DNA of 35,014 bases from SIG440 sp045645805. GTDB taxonomy: Bacteria > Bacillota > Clostridia > Monoglobales > Monoglobaceae. The notes beneath the pieces were generated by a model. It made no database searches. It worked only from the letters and a program-made list of their open reading frames with translations, and was not told where the DNA came from. The stretch is taken from assembly GCA_045645805.1 (NCBI GenBank), contig JAZRJL010000084.1:1-35014 (forward strand), given 5' to 3'. Positions 23,652-31,623 of this stretch are shown here, one piece after another. Position numbers and translations under genes: made by a program. Position 1 is the stretch's first letter. The number at the start of each line of letters is the position of its first letter.

Positions 23652-24882
23652 AAAGCGGATACTTTTTGCAGAGTGCGTCAACTCGTTTTGCAGCTTCTTC
23701 CTTGTTAGCTTCAAAATCAGTAATTACCATATTGATAATCTGAGCAACCTCACGCATATCATCTTCCTTAAAGCCACGGCTTGTAACAGCGGGTGCACCA
23801 AGACGAACGCCGCTTGTAACAAATGGGCTTTGTGGGTCGTTGGGGATTGTGTTTTTGTTTGCGGTGATGCCAACTTCGTCAAGGTTGTGTTCAACCTCTT
23901 TACCTGTAAGGCCTTTCTTTGAAAGGTCAACAAGCATAAGATGGTTGTCTGTACCGCCTGAAATGATATCAATACCAAGGCTCATAAGCTCGTCGCAAAG
24001 AGCTGCGGCATTCTTTTTAATCTGCTGCTGATATTCCTTGAATTCGGGCTTAAGAGCCTCGCCAAAGCAAACTGCTTTTGCAGCAATAACGTGCATAAGC
24101 GGTCCGCCCTGATTTCCGGGGAATACAGCCTTGTTTATCATCTGTGCGTACTTTTCCTTGCAAAGGATAAGACCGCCACGGGGTCCGCGAAGAGTTTTGT
24201 GGGTTGTGGTGGTCACAAAGTCTGCATAAGGCACAGGACTTGGATGAAGACCTGCAGCAACAAGACCTGCAATGTGTGCCATATCAACCATCAGGTATGC
24301 ACCAACCTCGTCAGCAATCTCACGGAATTTTGCAAAGTCAATTTCTCTTGCATAAGCACTTGCCCCTGCAATAATGAGCTTTGGCTTATTTTCGATTGCA
24401 AGCTGACGAAGCGCATCATAATCTATACGGTGTGTAACAGGGTCAACACCATAGGGTACAACGTTGAAATATTTACCTGAAACGTTAACGGGTGAACCAT
24501 GGCTTAAATGTCCGCCGTGGGCAAGGTTCATACCAAGATATGTGTCGCCGGGCTCCATTACTGCAAAGAATACAGCAAAGTTTGCCTGTGCGCCTGAATG
24601 TGGCTGAACGTTAGCAAATTCTGCACCGAAAAGCTTCTTTGCACGTTCTCTTGCCAGGTCCTCAATGATATCAACATATTCACAGCCGCCGTAGTAACGC
24701 TTGCCGGGATAGCCCTCGGCGTATTTGTTTGTAAGGGGTGTACCCATTGCTTCCATAACGGCAGGGCTTACGAAGTTTTCTGATGCAATAAGCTCAATCT
24801 TGCTTCTCTGTCTGCCAATTTCCTTTTCTATGGCAGCCGCAACCTCGGGGTCGGTTTTCTTAACGTGTTCTAATTCAAACAT
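23644..24882 (-). CDS. glyA: Serine hydroxymethyltransferase
   Basis: GlyA converts serine and tetrahydrofolate into glycine and 5,10-methylene-tetrahydrofolate, the main source of one-carbon units. The 412-residue length is typical. The PLP lysine is K229 in TTTTHKTLRGPRGG; SENFVSPAV, NKYAEGYPGKRYYGG and NVQPHSGAQAN are family hallmarks. AGGAGG lies 9 bases before the ATG. It is the first gene of glyA-rarA-ybaK and is read from a promoter that overlaps the divergent nth promoter. No glycine riboswitch is seen in the short leader. Confidence 0.98.
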   Translation of the reverse strand: MFELEHVKKTDPEVAAAIEKEIGRQRSKIELIASENFVSPAVMEAMGTPLTNKYAEGYPGKRYYGGCEYVDIIEDLARERAKKLFGAEFANVQPHSGAQANFAVFFAVMEPGDTYLGMNLAHGGHLSHGSPVNVSGKYFNVVPYGVDPVTHRIDYDALRQLAIENKPKLIIAGASAYAREIDFAKFREIADEVGAYLMVDMAHIAGLVAAGLHPSPVPYADFVTTTTHKTLRGPRGGLILCKEKYAQMINKAVFPGNQGGPLMHVIAAKAVCFGEALKPEFKEYQQQIKKNAAALCDELMSLGIDIISGGTDNHLMLVDLSKKGLTGKEVEHNLDEVGITANKNTIPNDPQSPFVTSGVRLGAPAVTSRGFKEDDMREVAQIINMVITDFEANKEEAAKRVDALCKKYPLYE

Positions 24883-24899
24883 TGAATTTCCTCCTATGG

Positions 24900-24928
24900 T
24901 TTACAAAATTACTTTTTTGTTATATAAT
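24900..24928 (+). promoter_or_regulatory. Promoter for nth
   Basis: TTTACA (24900-24905), 17 bases, TATAAT (24923-24928). Its -10 box overlaps that of the divergent glyA promoter by three bases. Confidence 0.65.
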
Positions 24929-24954
24929 ATAGACATACATTGTTATTTTATCAA
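24926..24954 (-). promoter_or_regulatory. Promoter for glyA-rarA-ybaK
   Basis: On the minus strand TTGATA (24954-24949), a 17-base spacer and TATATT (24931-24926). The predicted start is about 37 bases before the glyA ATG. Confidence 0.65.
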
Positions 24955-24987
24955 AGAATAATACATTTTTCAAGGGGTTATATAAAA

Positions 24988-25629
24988 ATGATTGAAAATA
25001 TTAAGGAAAAAAGGCAAAGAGCTGAAAAAATAATCGAAATTTTTGAAAATGAATATCATGATGCCGATTGTACGCTTGATTACAAGTCACCACTTCAGCT
25101 GCTTATTGCAACTCAGCTGGCTGCTCAATGCACAGATGCACGGGTGAATATGGTGACCCCCGCCCTTTTTGAACGGTTTAAAACCGTTCAGGAATTTGCT
25201 GATGCTGATGAAGCAGAGCTTTCGGAATATATCCGCTCAACGGGGTTTTTCCGAAACAAGACAAAAAATATTATAGCTTGCTGCAAAAAGCTGATTTCTG
25301 ATTTCGGCGGCGAGGTTCCAAAAACAATGGACGAGCTTTTGACACTACCTGGTGTGGGAAGAAAGACCGCAAATCTTGTGTTGGGGGACATCTTTGGTGT
25401 GCCGGGGATTGTGGTTGACACACACGCAGGCAGGCTTTCACGCAGAATGGGTTTTACAAAAAACACCGACCCGTTTAAGGTTGAAATGGATTTGCTTAAA
25501 ATAATTCCAACTGAAAAGCAAATGCAGTTTTGCCATCAGCTTGTATTCCACGGCAGAAAATATTGTGATGCCCGAAAGCCAAACTGCACAGACTGCCCCG
25601 TAAAGGAAGTATGCCCTAAACTTTTGTAG
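24988..25629 (+). CDS. nth: Endonuclease III (DNA glycosylase/AP lyase)
   Basis: Nth removes oxidised pyrimidines and cuts the resulting abasic site. The 213-residue protein has the helix-hairpin-helix LPGVGRKTANLVL with catalytic K126, the catalytic aspartate D144 in IVVDTHAGRL, and the C-terminal iron-sulfur ligands C193-x6-C200-x2-C203-x5-C209. The ATG at 24988 follows AAGGGG by about 9 bases; the longer frame from 24940 overlaps the glyA promoter. It stands alone, with a strong terminator about 70 bases after the stop. Confidence 0.97.
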   Translation: MIENIKEKRQRAEKIIEIFENEYHDADCTLDYKSPLQLLIATQLAAQCTDARVNMVTPALFERFKTVQEFADADEAELSEYIRSTGFFRNKTKNIIACCKKLISDFGGEVPKTMDELLTLPGVGRKTANLVLGDIFGVPGIVVDTHAGRLSRRMGFTKNTDPFKVEMDLLKIIPTEKQMQFCHQLVFHGRKYCDARKPNCTDCPVKEVCPKLL

Positions 25630-25700
25630 TCCACAAGAAAAATAATTTTTACACGGTCGGAGAAGACTTAAGGAAACGTTAACAGTGAAGATGTAATAAT
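25630..25700. other. First part of a 352-base gene-free stretch
   Basis: The stretch 25630-25981 holds no gene. These first 71 bases show nothing recognisable; the rest contains the terminator at 25701-25735, the symmetric repeat at 25773-25947 and a short spacer before tRNA-Tyr with a GCACCGACAAAATCGATGC hairpin at 25957-25975. Confidence 0.6.
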
Positions 25701-25735
25701 AAAAAATCCGTACACATTTTGTGTACGGATTTTTT
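25701..25735. terminator. Bidirectional terminator after nth
   Basis: Perfect 15-bp stem AAAAAATCCGTACAC (25701-25715), loop ATTTT, complement at 25721-25735, with T-runs on both strands. A close relative stands at 34924-34953, and both precede the same second repeat. Confidence 0.85.
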
Positions 25736-25772
25736 GGAAGAACCGAATAGGTTAAGATGCCATATATTTTTA

Positions 25773-25947
25773 GTGAAATATCTCGCTTTGCTCGATATGA
25801 AATAATTTACTGCGTAAATTGTGAAATAAAAAACTAAAGTTTTCTGTGAAATAAAATACGCCTTTAACATTTGCGAAGCAAATATTTCACAGCGAAGCCA
25901 TTTCACATTGCGTAGCAATATTTCACTAGCCGCAAGGCGAATTTCAT
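25773..25947. repeat. Symmetric GTGAAAT/ATTTCAC repeat with internal hairpins
   Basis: The left half has GTGAAAT at 25773, ATGAAAT at 25797, GTGAAAT at 25821 and GTGAAAT at 25846. The right half has ATTTCAC at 25884, 25900 and 25920 and ATTTCAT at 25941. Small palindromes fill the spacers, for example TTTACTGCGTAAA, ATTTGCGAAGCAAAT and TTGCGTAGCAA. The whole element can fold on itself with side hairpins, like a miniature inverted-repeat element. The first 33 bases of the left half are repeated exactly at 34967-34999. Confidence 0.75.
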
Positions 25948-25981
25948 TGAAAAAAGCACCGACAAAATCGATGCTTTTTTC

Positions 25982-26066
25982 TGGTGGAGGGAGATGGATT
26001 CGAACCATCGAAGCGAGACGCAACAGATTTACAGTCTGCCCCCTTTGGCCACTCGGGAACCCCTCC
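25982..26066 (-). tRNA. tRNA-Tyr (anticodon GTA)
   Basis: An 85-base class II tRNA with a long variable arm. The acceptor GGAGGGG (26066 downward) pairs with TCCCTCC, and the 3' end ACCA is encoded (25985-25982). The anticodon stem-loop CAGACTGTAAATCTG gives GTA, and the T loop reads GGTTCGAATCC. It lies 6 bases after tRNA-Thr and is read from the same promoter. Confidence 0.95.
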
Positions 26067-26072
26067 AAATAA

Positions 26073-26148
26073 TGGAGCTGGTGATGGGACTCGAACCCGC
26101 AACCTGCTGATTACAAATCAGCTGCTCTGCCAATTGAGCTACACCAGC
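26073..26148 (-). tRNA. tRNA-Thr (anticodon TGT)
   Basis: A 76-base tRNA starting GCTGGTGTAGCTCAATTGGC. The acceptor GCTGGTG pairs with CACCAGC, followed by discriminator T and encoded CCA (26076-26073). The anticodon arm CTGATTTGTAATCAG gives TGT, and the T arm is GCGGGTTCGAGTCCCAT. Confidence 0.95.
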
Positions 26149-26190
26149 TTACGCAATATTTATGCTGCCGTTTCCCGGTCAGCACAAACT

Positions 26191-26219
26191 ATATTAACAC
26201 AAAATAAACAGCTTGTCAA
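26191..26219 (-). promoter_or_regulatory. Strong promoter of the tRNA-Thr/tRNA-Tyr unit
   Basis: On the minus strand a perfect TTGACA (26219-26214), a spacer of exactly 17 bases and TAATAT (26196-26191), 43 bases before tRNA-Thr. It fits sigma-A consensus and the high demand for tRNA. Confidence 0.85.
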
Positions 26220-26285
26220 CACTTTTTTAAAAAAATTTTAAAATATTTTTATTTACGTAGGAATATCATTGTATTGGTGATGAAA

Positions 26286-26870
26286 ATGCTGAATTATGTA
26301 TGGGGCGGAATGATACTTGTATCACTGCTTGTTGCAATTTTTACGGGAAATACCGAAACGGTTACGGGCGGTGCCCTTGACGGGGCAAAAGCCGCTGTTG
26401 AAACTTGTATTGGGCTTCTTGGCAGTATGTGTCTTTGGACAGGTCTTGCGCAAATTGCACGGGACTCGGGCTTGGTGGGCATTTTTGCAAAGCTGATGCA
26501 GCCTGTTACAAAAATTCTTTTTCCAAAGCTGAAGCCGGATTCGCCTGCACTAAGGGCCATTGTTCTTAATATGGTTGCTAATCTGCTTGGTATGGGCAAT
26601 GCCGCAACACCCTTGGGCATTTCTGCAATGAAGGAGCTTGATAAATTGAACCGTCATAAAGCGTCAGCAAGTGATGAGATGTGTATGTTTGTTGTTATAA
26701 ACACAGCATCAATTCAGCTTATACCCTCAACTGTGATTGCGCTTCGGCAGATGTATGGCTCGGCTGCTCCGTCAGAAATCATTGTGCCGGTGTGGATATG
26801 CAGCATCGGTGCAGTTTTAGTGGGGGTAATCTCGGCAAAAATCTTTCAGAAGAGGTCGCGGCTTTTATGA
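26286..26870 (+). CDS. spmA: Spore maturation protein A
   Basis: SpmA works with SpmB in dehydration of the spore core during late sporulation. The 194-residue membrane protein starts MLNYVWGGMILVSLLVAIF. The nucleoside-recognition (Gate) domain includes AAVETCIGLLGSMCLWTGLA and MVANLLGMGNAATPLGISAM, which is diagnostic of SpmA. The ATG at 26286 is preferred, with GGTGAT 4 bases upstream complementary to the 16S rRNA end; ATG 26280 and TTG 26274 are alternatives. The stop overlaps the spmB start (ATGA). Confidence 0.93.
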   Translation: MLNYVWGGMILVSLLVAIFTGNTETVTGGALDGAKAAVETCIGLLGSMCLWTGLAQIARDSGLVGIFAKLMQPVTKILFPKLKPDSPALRAIVLNMVANLLGMGNAATPLGISAMKELDKLNRHKASASDEMCMFVVINTASIQLIPSTVIALRQMYGSAAPSEIIVPVWICSIGAVLVGVISAKIFQKRSRLL

Positions 26871-27388
26871 AAATGATTTCGGTTATGGCAGTTCCCCTTA
26901 TGATAGGTCTTATTGTGGGATTCGGTCTTTTTAAACGCGTAAATGTATACGACAGCTTTGTGGCAGGGGCAAAGGAGGGGGCAGAAAATATGCTTCAGAT
27001 AATTGCTCCTCTTGTGGGACTTATGGTGGGGATTTATATGCTTCGCACATCAGGGGTTTTGGATATACTGACAGGCTTGTTAAGGACTGTGTTTGAATTT
27101 TTGAAAATCCCTGCTGAGGTACTTCCGCTTGCTCTTTTAAGACCCGTTTCGGGCAGTGGCTCGGTTGCCATTGTAAATGATATTTTTAAGAATTTCGGAC
27201 CTGACAGCCTGATAGGAAAAACTGCCTCGGTAATGATGGGGTCAACTGAAACCACGTTTTATACCATAGCGGTTTATTATGGTGCGGTGGGAATAAAAAA
27301 GCACCGTCACACCCTGAAATCGGCACTTTTTGCAGACCTTTCAGGGATGCTCCTTGCGGTGTGGGCGGTGAGGATTTTTCTGCTTTGA
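26867..27388 (+). CDS. spmB: Spore maturation protein B
   Basis: The partner of SpmA, also a Gate-domain membrane protein, here 173 residues. It has MKMISVMAVPLMIGLIVGFG at the start, GAKEGAENMLQIIAPLVGLM, and the SpmB hallmark LLRPVSGSGSVAIVNDIF followed by MMGSTETTFYTIAVYYGAVG. The start is fixed by the 4-base overlap with spmA and AGAGG about 11 bases upstream; the longer frame from 26681 lies inside spmA and is rejected. Both genes are probably transcribed in the mother cell, but no convincing sporulation promoter is visible in the AT-rich gap before spmA. Confidence 0.94.
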   Translation: MKMISVMAVPLMIGLIVGFGLFKRVNVYDSFVAGAKEGAENMLQIIAPLVGLMVGIYMLRTSGVLDILTGLLRTVFEFLKIPAEVLPLALLRPVSGSGSVAIVNDIFKNFGPDSLIGKTASVMMGSTETTFYTIAVYYGAVGIKKHRHTLKSALFADLSGMLLAVWAVRIFLL

Positions 27389-27403
27389 AAATGTATTTTT
27401 TGC

Positions 27404-27432
27404 TTGCATATAAAAGTAATTTGTGGTAGAAT
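27404..27432 (+). promoter_or_regulatory. Promoter upstream of the galactose genes
   Basis: TTGCAT (27404-27409), 17 bases, TAGAAT (27427-27432). The predicted start lies within the dyad at 27432-27456. galT begins about 205 bases downstream, beyond a palindromic element. Confidence 0.55.
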
Positions 27433-27456
27433 TGATTTTATCAAAGATGAAATCAA
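27432..27456. promoter_or_regulatory. 11-bp dyad overlapping the promoter start site
   Basis: TTGATTTTATC (27432-27442), loop AAA, GATGAAATCAA (27446-27456): eleven pairs with one G-T. Its position on the -10 box and start site suggests an operator or a leader hairpin. The binding protein is unknown. Confidence 0.45.
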
Positions 27457-27574
27457 TGAATAGTGAAAAATGAATAATGAAAAATTAAGGAACAAATGCT
27501 ACGCATTTGAATTAAAAAAAATCGCAAGGCGATTTTTAACTAAATTATTCATCATTCATTATTAATTATTCATT
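27455..27574. repeat. 120-base palindromic element (MITE-like) before galT
   Basis: AATGAATA at 27455-27462 and TATTCATT at 27567-27574 are ends of longer imperfect AT-rich arms. Inside are two perfect hairpins: CAAATGC with GCATTTG (27493-27509) and AAAAATCGC with GCGATTTTT (27517-27537), with three-base loops TAC and AAG. No coding capacity. Confidence 0.6.
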
Positions 27575-27643
27575 TTATCGAGTGGCATCTAAATCGTTCA
27601 CTGATTTTAAGAGAAAATAACTAATTTGGAAAGAATGGTAAAA

Positions 27644-29137
27644 ATGATAAACAATAGTATTGATAAGTTAATATCGTATGGACTACTCACCGGTCTTATA
27701 AAAGAAAGTGATGCAGTGTATGTAAGAAATAAAATTCTTACAAAACTTGGGATTGTTGATTATGAGGCAACAAATGAAAAGTGCGAAACAGTTTGTGAGT
27801 TAAGTAAAATACTAAATGATATTACTGATTATGCTGTAGGAAATTGTATAATTGAAGATAGTATCATATACAGAGATATATTTGATACCGAAATTATGGA
27901 CATACTAACACCTTATCCGTCAACAGTCATTAGTGAATTCAAGAAAAAATATGAAATAAGTCCTAAAGAAGCGACTGATTATTACTATAAATTTTCTTGC
28001 GATAGCAACTATATTCGCAGAGATAGGATTGAGAAGGATATAAAGTGGACAATAGATTCTGAGTATGGCGAAATAGAAATAACTATTAATTGTTCAAAAC
28101 CAGAAAAAGACCCAAAAGTAATAGCAGCGGCTAAACTTCAAAAACAATCTTCATATCCTAAATGTCAGCTTTGTGTTGAAAATGAGGGATTTGGTGGTAG
28201 AATAAACCACCCAGCACGGCAAAATCATAGAATTATTCCCATTCAAATTTGCGGAGAACAGTGGGGATTTCAATATTCTCCTTATGTATATTATAACGAG
28301 CATTGCATTCTTCTTAATGCAATGCATACTCCAATGGTGATTGATAGATCCGTGTTTTCGAAATTACTTGATTTTATCAGACAATTCCCACATTATATTA
28401 TCGGTTCTAACGCAGATTTACCAATTGTTGGCGGTTCTATTTTGACACATGAACATTTTCAGGGTGGCAATCATATTTTTTCAATGCATAAAGCTGAAAG
28501 CGAAAAGTTCTATGATATAAAAGGTTTTGAAGATGTTGAAGTGAGTCGCTTAAAATGGCCAATGTCAGTTATCAGATTAAAGAGTGAAAATGAGAATAAG
28601 ATTATTGAATTATCAAACAAGATATTGACAAGTTGGAGAGAATATTCAGATGAAGAGGCATTTATCTATGCTGAAACAAATGGTGAACCACATAATACCA
28701 TAACACCTATTGCAAGTATGCAAGATGATAAATTTGTTATGGATTTGGTTTTGAGGAATAATATTACAACAGACGAGCATCCACTGGGAGTATATCATCC
28801 CCATGCAGAGCTACATCATATAAAAAAAGAGAATATAGGACTAATCGAGGTTATGGGGCTTGCTGTTCTTCCGTCAAGACTTGTTGAAGAGATGGATGCT
28901 GTCGCAAAAGCAATTGTAAATGACGAAGATATGAACAATAATGTAAAAACTGCTTTACATAAAGAATGGGCAGATGTTTTAAGAAGTAAATATGATGACT
29001 TTAATAGTGAAAATGTTGATGACATCATAAAGCAGGAGATAGGTAAGGTATTTGTTAATATTCTTGAACACGCCGGAGTATATAAAAGAGATACATATGG
29101 TATGATAGCATTTGATAAGTTTATAGAACAAATATAA
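27644..29137 (+). CDS. galT: Galactose-1-phosphate uridylyltransferase (Firmicutes type)
   Basis: GalT swaps UDP between UDP-glucose and galactose-1-phosphate, the second step of the Leloir pathway. The 497-residue length and the motifs CQLCVENEGFGGR, RIIPIQICGEQWGFQYSPYV and GGSILTHEHFQGG belong to the long Firmicutes class, distinct from the roughly 350-residue E. coli type. HPHAELHHIKKENIGLIEVM carries the conserved histidines of the C-terminal part. The ATG at 27644 has GGAAAGA about 10 bases upstream; an ATG at 27635 would sit too close to that site. The gene is far richer in A+T than spmAB or murA. It is followed by galM after 11 bases. Confidence 0.95.
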   Translation: MINNSIDKLISYGLLTGLIKESDAVYVRNKILTKLGIVDYEATNEKCETVCELSKILNDITDYAVGNCIIEDSIIYRDIFDTEIMDILTPYPSTVISEFKKKYEISPKEATDYYYKFSCDSNYIRRDRIEKDIKWTIDSEYGEIEITINCSKPEKDPKVIAAAKLQKQSSYPKCQLCVENEGFGGRINHPARQNHRIIPIQICGEQWGFQYSPYVYYNEHCILLNAMHTPMVIDRSVFSKLLDFIRQFPHYIIGSNADLPIVGGSILTHEHFQGGNHIFSMHKAESEKFYDIKGFEDVEVSRLKWPMSVIRLKSENENKIIELSNKILTSWREYSDEEAFIYAETNGEPHNTITPIASMQDDKFVMDLVLRNNITTDEHPLGVYHPHAELHHIKKENIGLIEVMGLAVLPSRLVEEMDAVAKAIVNDEDMNNNVKTALHKEWADVLRSKYDDFNSENVDDIIKQEIGKVFVNILEHAGVYKRDTYGMIAFDKFIEQI

Positions 29138-29148
29138 GGAGGCCATCA

Positions 29149-30171
29149 ATGTCGATAATTAAAAAGGAGTTTGGTGAATATAAAGGTCGGGTCGTTCATT
29201 CATATATACTCACAAACAATAACGCTTTAGAGATCGAAATACTTACCTTTGGAGGAATCATCAGACGCTTGGTTTATAAGGGAATAGATGTTGTTCTTGG
29301 AAGAAATAATATGGAGGAATATTCTAAAAATAAAGGATATTTTGGTGCAATAATCGGTAGGAATTCTAACAGGATAGAAAATGCACGAATTTGCTTAGGA
29401 GATGCCATCTATGAGTTGGCGAGAAATGATAATAATAACAATCTTCACGGTGGAGATGAAGGTTTTGACAAAAAGATATGGGATGCTACAGAAATAGATG
29501 GTGTTGAGCCAGAACTCATTTTAGAATATATAAGCCCTGATGGAGAGGAAGGATTTCCCGGAGAGGTAAGAGTAAAGGTTAGTTATAAGCTTACAGAGAA
29601 TGATTCTATCGTAATACGTTATCAAGGGATAAGTAATTTAGATACTGTTCTTAACATGACAAATCATACATACTTCAATTTAAATGGTCATAACTCAGGG
29701 GTAATAGATGGGCATAAGTTTTGCCTTGACAGTGATTTTTATACACCCAATAATAGTGAATGTGTGCCGACTGGTGAAGTATTAAGTGTTAAGGGAACGA
29801 CATTTGATTTGGATAACAGAATTCTTGGAGATTGTTTTTTGTCTAATCACGAGCAAATACGGATGTTTGGTGGTTTTGACCATAACTTTGTGTTAAATGG
29901 AAGAGGCTATAGAAAAGTTGCAACTCTTACTGGAGATAAAACTGGTATATCTATGGAAATATATACAGACCAAATTGGTATGCAGATTTATTCAGGCAAT
30001 GTGATAGAAGAATGTCGTGTGTGTAAAGATGGTGCTATTTATGGTAAGCATCATGGAATTTGTTTTGAAACTCAAAGTTTTCCAAATAGTATCAATACTT
30101 ATCACTTCCCAAGTGTAGTGTTAAAAAGGGGAGAAAGATACGATACTGTGACTTCATTTAAATTTATATAA
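29149..30171 (+). CDS. galM: Aldose 1-epimerase (galactose mutarotase)
   Basis: GalM interconverts alpha and beta anomers of galactose so that GalK can use it. The 340-residue beta-rich protein shows GAIIGRNSNRIENA, NNLHGGDEGFDKKIW, MTNHTYFNLNGH with the catalytic histidine region, FDHNFVLNG, and GICFETQSFPNSIN with the catalytic glutamate. AGGAGG stands 7 bases before the ATG. It lies between galT and galK in one tight unit, so the three are almost certainly co-transcribed. Confidence 0.95.
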   Translation: MSIIKKEFGEYKGRVVHSYILTNNNALEIEILTFGGIIRRLVYKGIDVVLGRNNMEEYSKNKGYFGAIIGRNSNRIENARICLGDAIYELARNDNNNNLHGGDEGFDKKIWDATEIDGVEPELILEYISPDGEEGFPGEVRVKVSYKLTENDSIVIRYQGISNLDTVLNMTNHTYFNLNGHNSGVIDGHKFCLDSDFYTPNNSECVPTGEVLSVKGTTFDLDNRILGDCFLSNHEQIRMFGGFDHNFVLNGRGYRKVATLTGDKTGISMEIYTDQIGMQIYSGNVIEECRVCKDGAIYGKHHGICFETQSFPNSINTYHFPSVVLKRGERYDTVTSFKFI

Positions 30172-30187
30172 GAGGGATGTGGCTGAT

Positions 30188-31378
30188 GTGAAAGTTGAGG
30201 AAATGAAGAAAATATTTTTAGAAGTTTATGGCGGCGATGATTCAGACCTTCGTGTTTTTGAGTCTCCGGGAAGAGTTAACTTAATCGGTGAACACATAGA
30301 CTATTGTGGTGGATGCGTAATGCCTGCTGCACTTACAATGAAGACAACAATTGTTGCTAGAAAACGAAAGGATAATATTATACGATTAAAAGCAACTGAT
30401 TTGGATATATTGGTTAAAACTACTATTCCTGAAATGGAAAACCTTAAGGGTAAACTTAAGTGGGGAGATTATCAAATTGGAGTAGCTTTAGAGCTCATAC
30501 ATGCAGGATATGATGTTTGTGGTTGTGATTTATTGTATGATGATACTGTTCCTCATGGTGGAGGTCTTTCATCTTCTGCCGCAATAGAAGTATCAACTGC
30601 ACTTATGTTTGCTACATTTGCAAATGAGAAATCAGGAAATAAAAAAGATATTGATATGATAGAAATGGCGTTATTATCTCAAAAAGCTGAACATAATTTT
30701 ATAGATGTAAAATGCGGAATTATGGACCAGTTTGCATCAGCAATGGGAAAAGAAGACCATGCTATATACTTAAACTGTGAAACACTTAAATATGAACATA
30801 TTCCATTGAAATTAGATGGATATAAAATTGTACTTACAAATACAAATGTAAAACATTCTCTTGGCAACTCAAAATATAATGAGAGACGAAAAGAATGTGA
30901 AAAAGGTTTGTTAGCATTAAAAAACGCTATGCCAAACATAAAACAACTTGCTGATGTTACACCTGAATATTTTGAATTACATAAAGACCTTATCACAGAT
31001 TCAACAGTACAAAAACGAATAAAGCATGTTATATATGAATGCGACAGAGTTAAAAAGAGTGCAGAAGTCTTAAAAAATAACGAAATCGCTAAATTGGGAG
31101 AATTAATGAATGAATCTCATAATTCTTTGCAATATGAATATGAGGTTACTTGTCCCGAATTGGATTTTGTGGTACAAGAGGGTCGAAAAATAAAAGGAGT
31201 TCTGGGTATCAGAATGACAGGAGCAGGCTTTGGTGGCTGTACTGTTGCAATTATAAATGATGAGGATGTAGATAATTATATCGAAAATGTTGGAAAAGCA
31301 TTTTCAAAAGAGTTTGGACATGATGCTTCGTTCTATGTCACTCAAATAGGTAATGGCGGAAGAGAAATAAAAAAATAG
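30188..31378 (+). CDS. galK: Galactokinase
   Basis: GalK phosphorylates alpha-D-galactose to galactose-1-phosphate, feeding GalT. The 396-residue GHMP kinase has the galactokinase signature GRVNLIGEHIDYCGG near residues 28-42, the ATP loop PHGGGLSSSAAIEVS and motif 3 RMTGAGFGGCTVAI. No ATG fits well. GTG at 30188 is preferred, with AGAGGG about 11 bases upstream; GTG at 30179 has almost no spacer, and ATG at 30203 would shorten the N-terminus. No epimerase (galE), transporter or regulator is adjacent, so UDP-galactose recycling must be encoded elsewhere. Confidence 0.94.
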   Translation: MKVEEMKKIFLEVYGGDDSDLRVFESPGRVNLIGEHIDYCGGCVMPAALTMKTTIVARKRKDNIIRLKATDLDILVKTTIPEMENLKGKLKWGDYQIGVALELIHAGYDVCGCDLLYDDTVPHGGGLSSSAAIEVSTALMFATFANEKSGNKKDIDMIEMALLSQKAEHNFIDVKCGIMDQFASAMGKEDHAIYLNCETLKYEHIPLKLDGYKIVLTNTNVKHSLGNSKYNERRKECEKGLLALKNAMPNIKQLADVTPEYFELHKDLITDSTVQKRIKHVIYECDRVKKSAEVLKNNEIAKLGELMNESHNSLQYEYEVTCPELDFVVQEGRKIKGVLGIRMTGAGFGGCTVAIINDEDVDNYIENVGKAFSKEFGHDASFYVTQIGNGGREIKK

Positions 31379-31386
31379 CAAAATGA

Positions 31387-31554
31387 AAATGTAATATCAT
31401 TTTTGCAGATTTGAATGGTAATAAGACATCATTATTCAAACTCGTTATTAGAAACATAACAATTCTTATTCGGTCTATTGAGGCACTTTTGTTTTTGCTT
31501 GATAAGCAAAGATTGGGTGATAGATTAGCGAAAACAAAGGTCGTTGATAAATAA
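31387..31554 (+). pseudogene. C-terminal remnant of an RDD-family membrane protein
   Basis: The frame is open from just after a TGA at 31384-31386 to the TAA at 31552-31554. It reads FADLNGNKTSLFKLVIRNI, then a hydrophobic stretch SIEALLFLLD, and ends KQRLGDRLAKTKVVDK. The xQRLGDxLAxTxVV ending is the hallmark of the last part of RDD domains. No start codon or the first two membrane segments remain, so it is judged a gene fragment of about 55 codons. It was probably left by a deletion linked to the arrival of the gal genes. Confidence 0.6.
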
Positions 31555-31623
31555 TTTTTGCCCTAACCTGATCTGAACTATATCAATATGTCGAATTTTG
31601 TCGAAAGGATGGGTAGGGGATAT

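Noticed and set aside
25773..25947. CRISPR-like array
   Set aside because: The repeated words are only 7 bases, change orientation half-way and have palindromic spacers of 9-31 bases; no cas gene is near.
25679..26068. 129-residue minus-strand reading frame over the tRNA region
   Set aside because: It covers tRNA-Tyr, the repeat and the terminator and has no coding signature.
31613..31619. GTAGGGG before the small membrane protein as another REP copy
   Set aside because: No inverted partner follows; it is the ribosome binding site of the gene at 31624.
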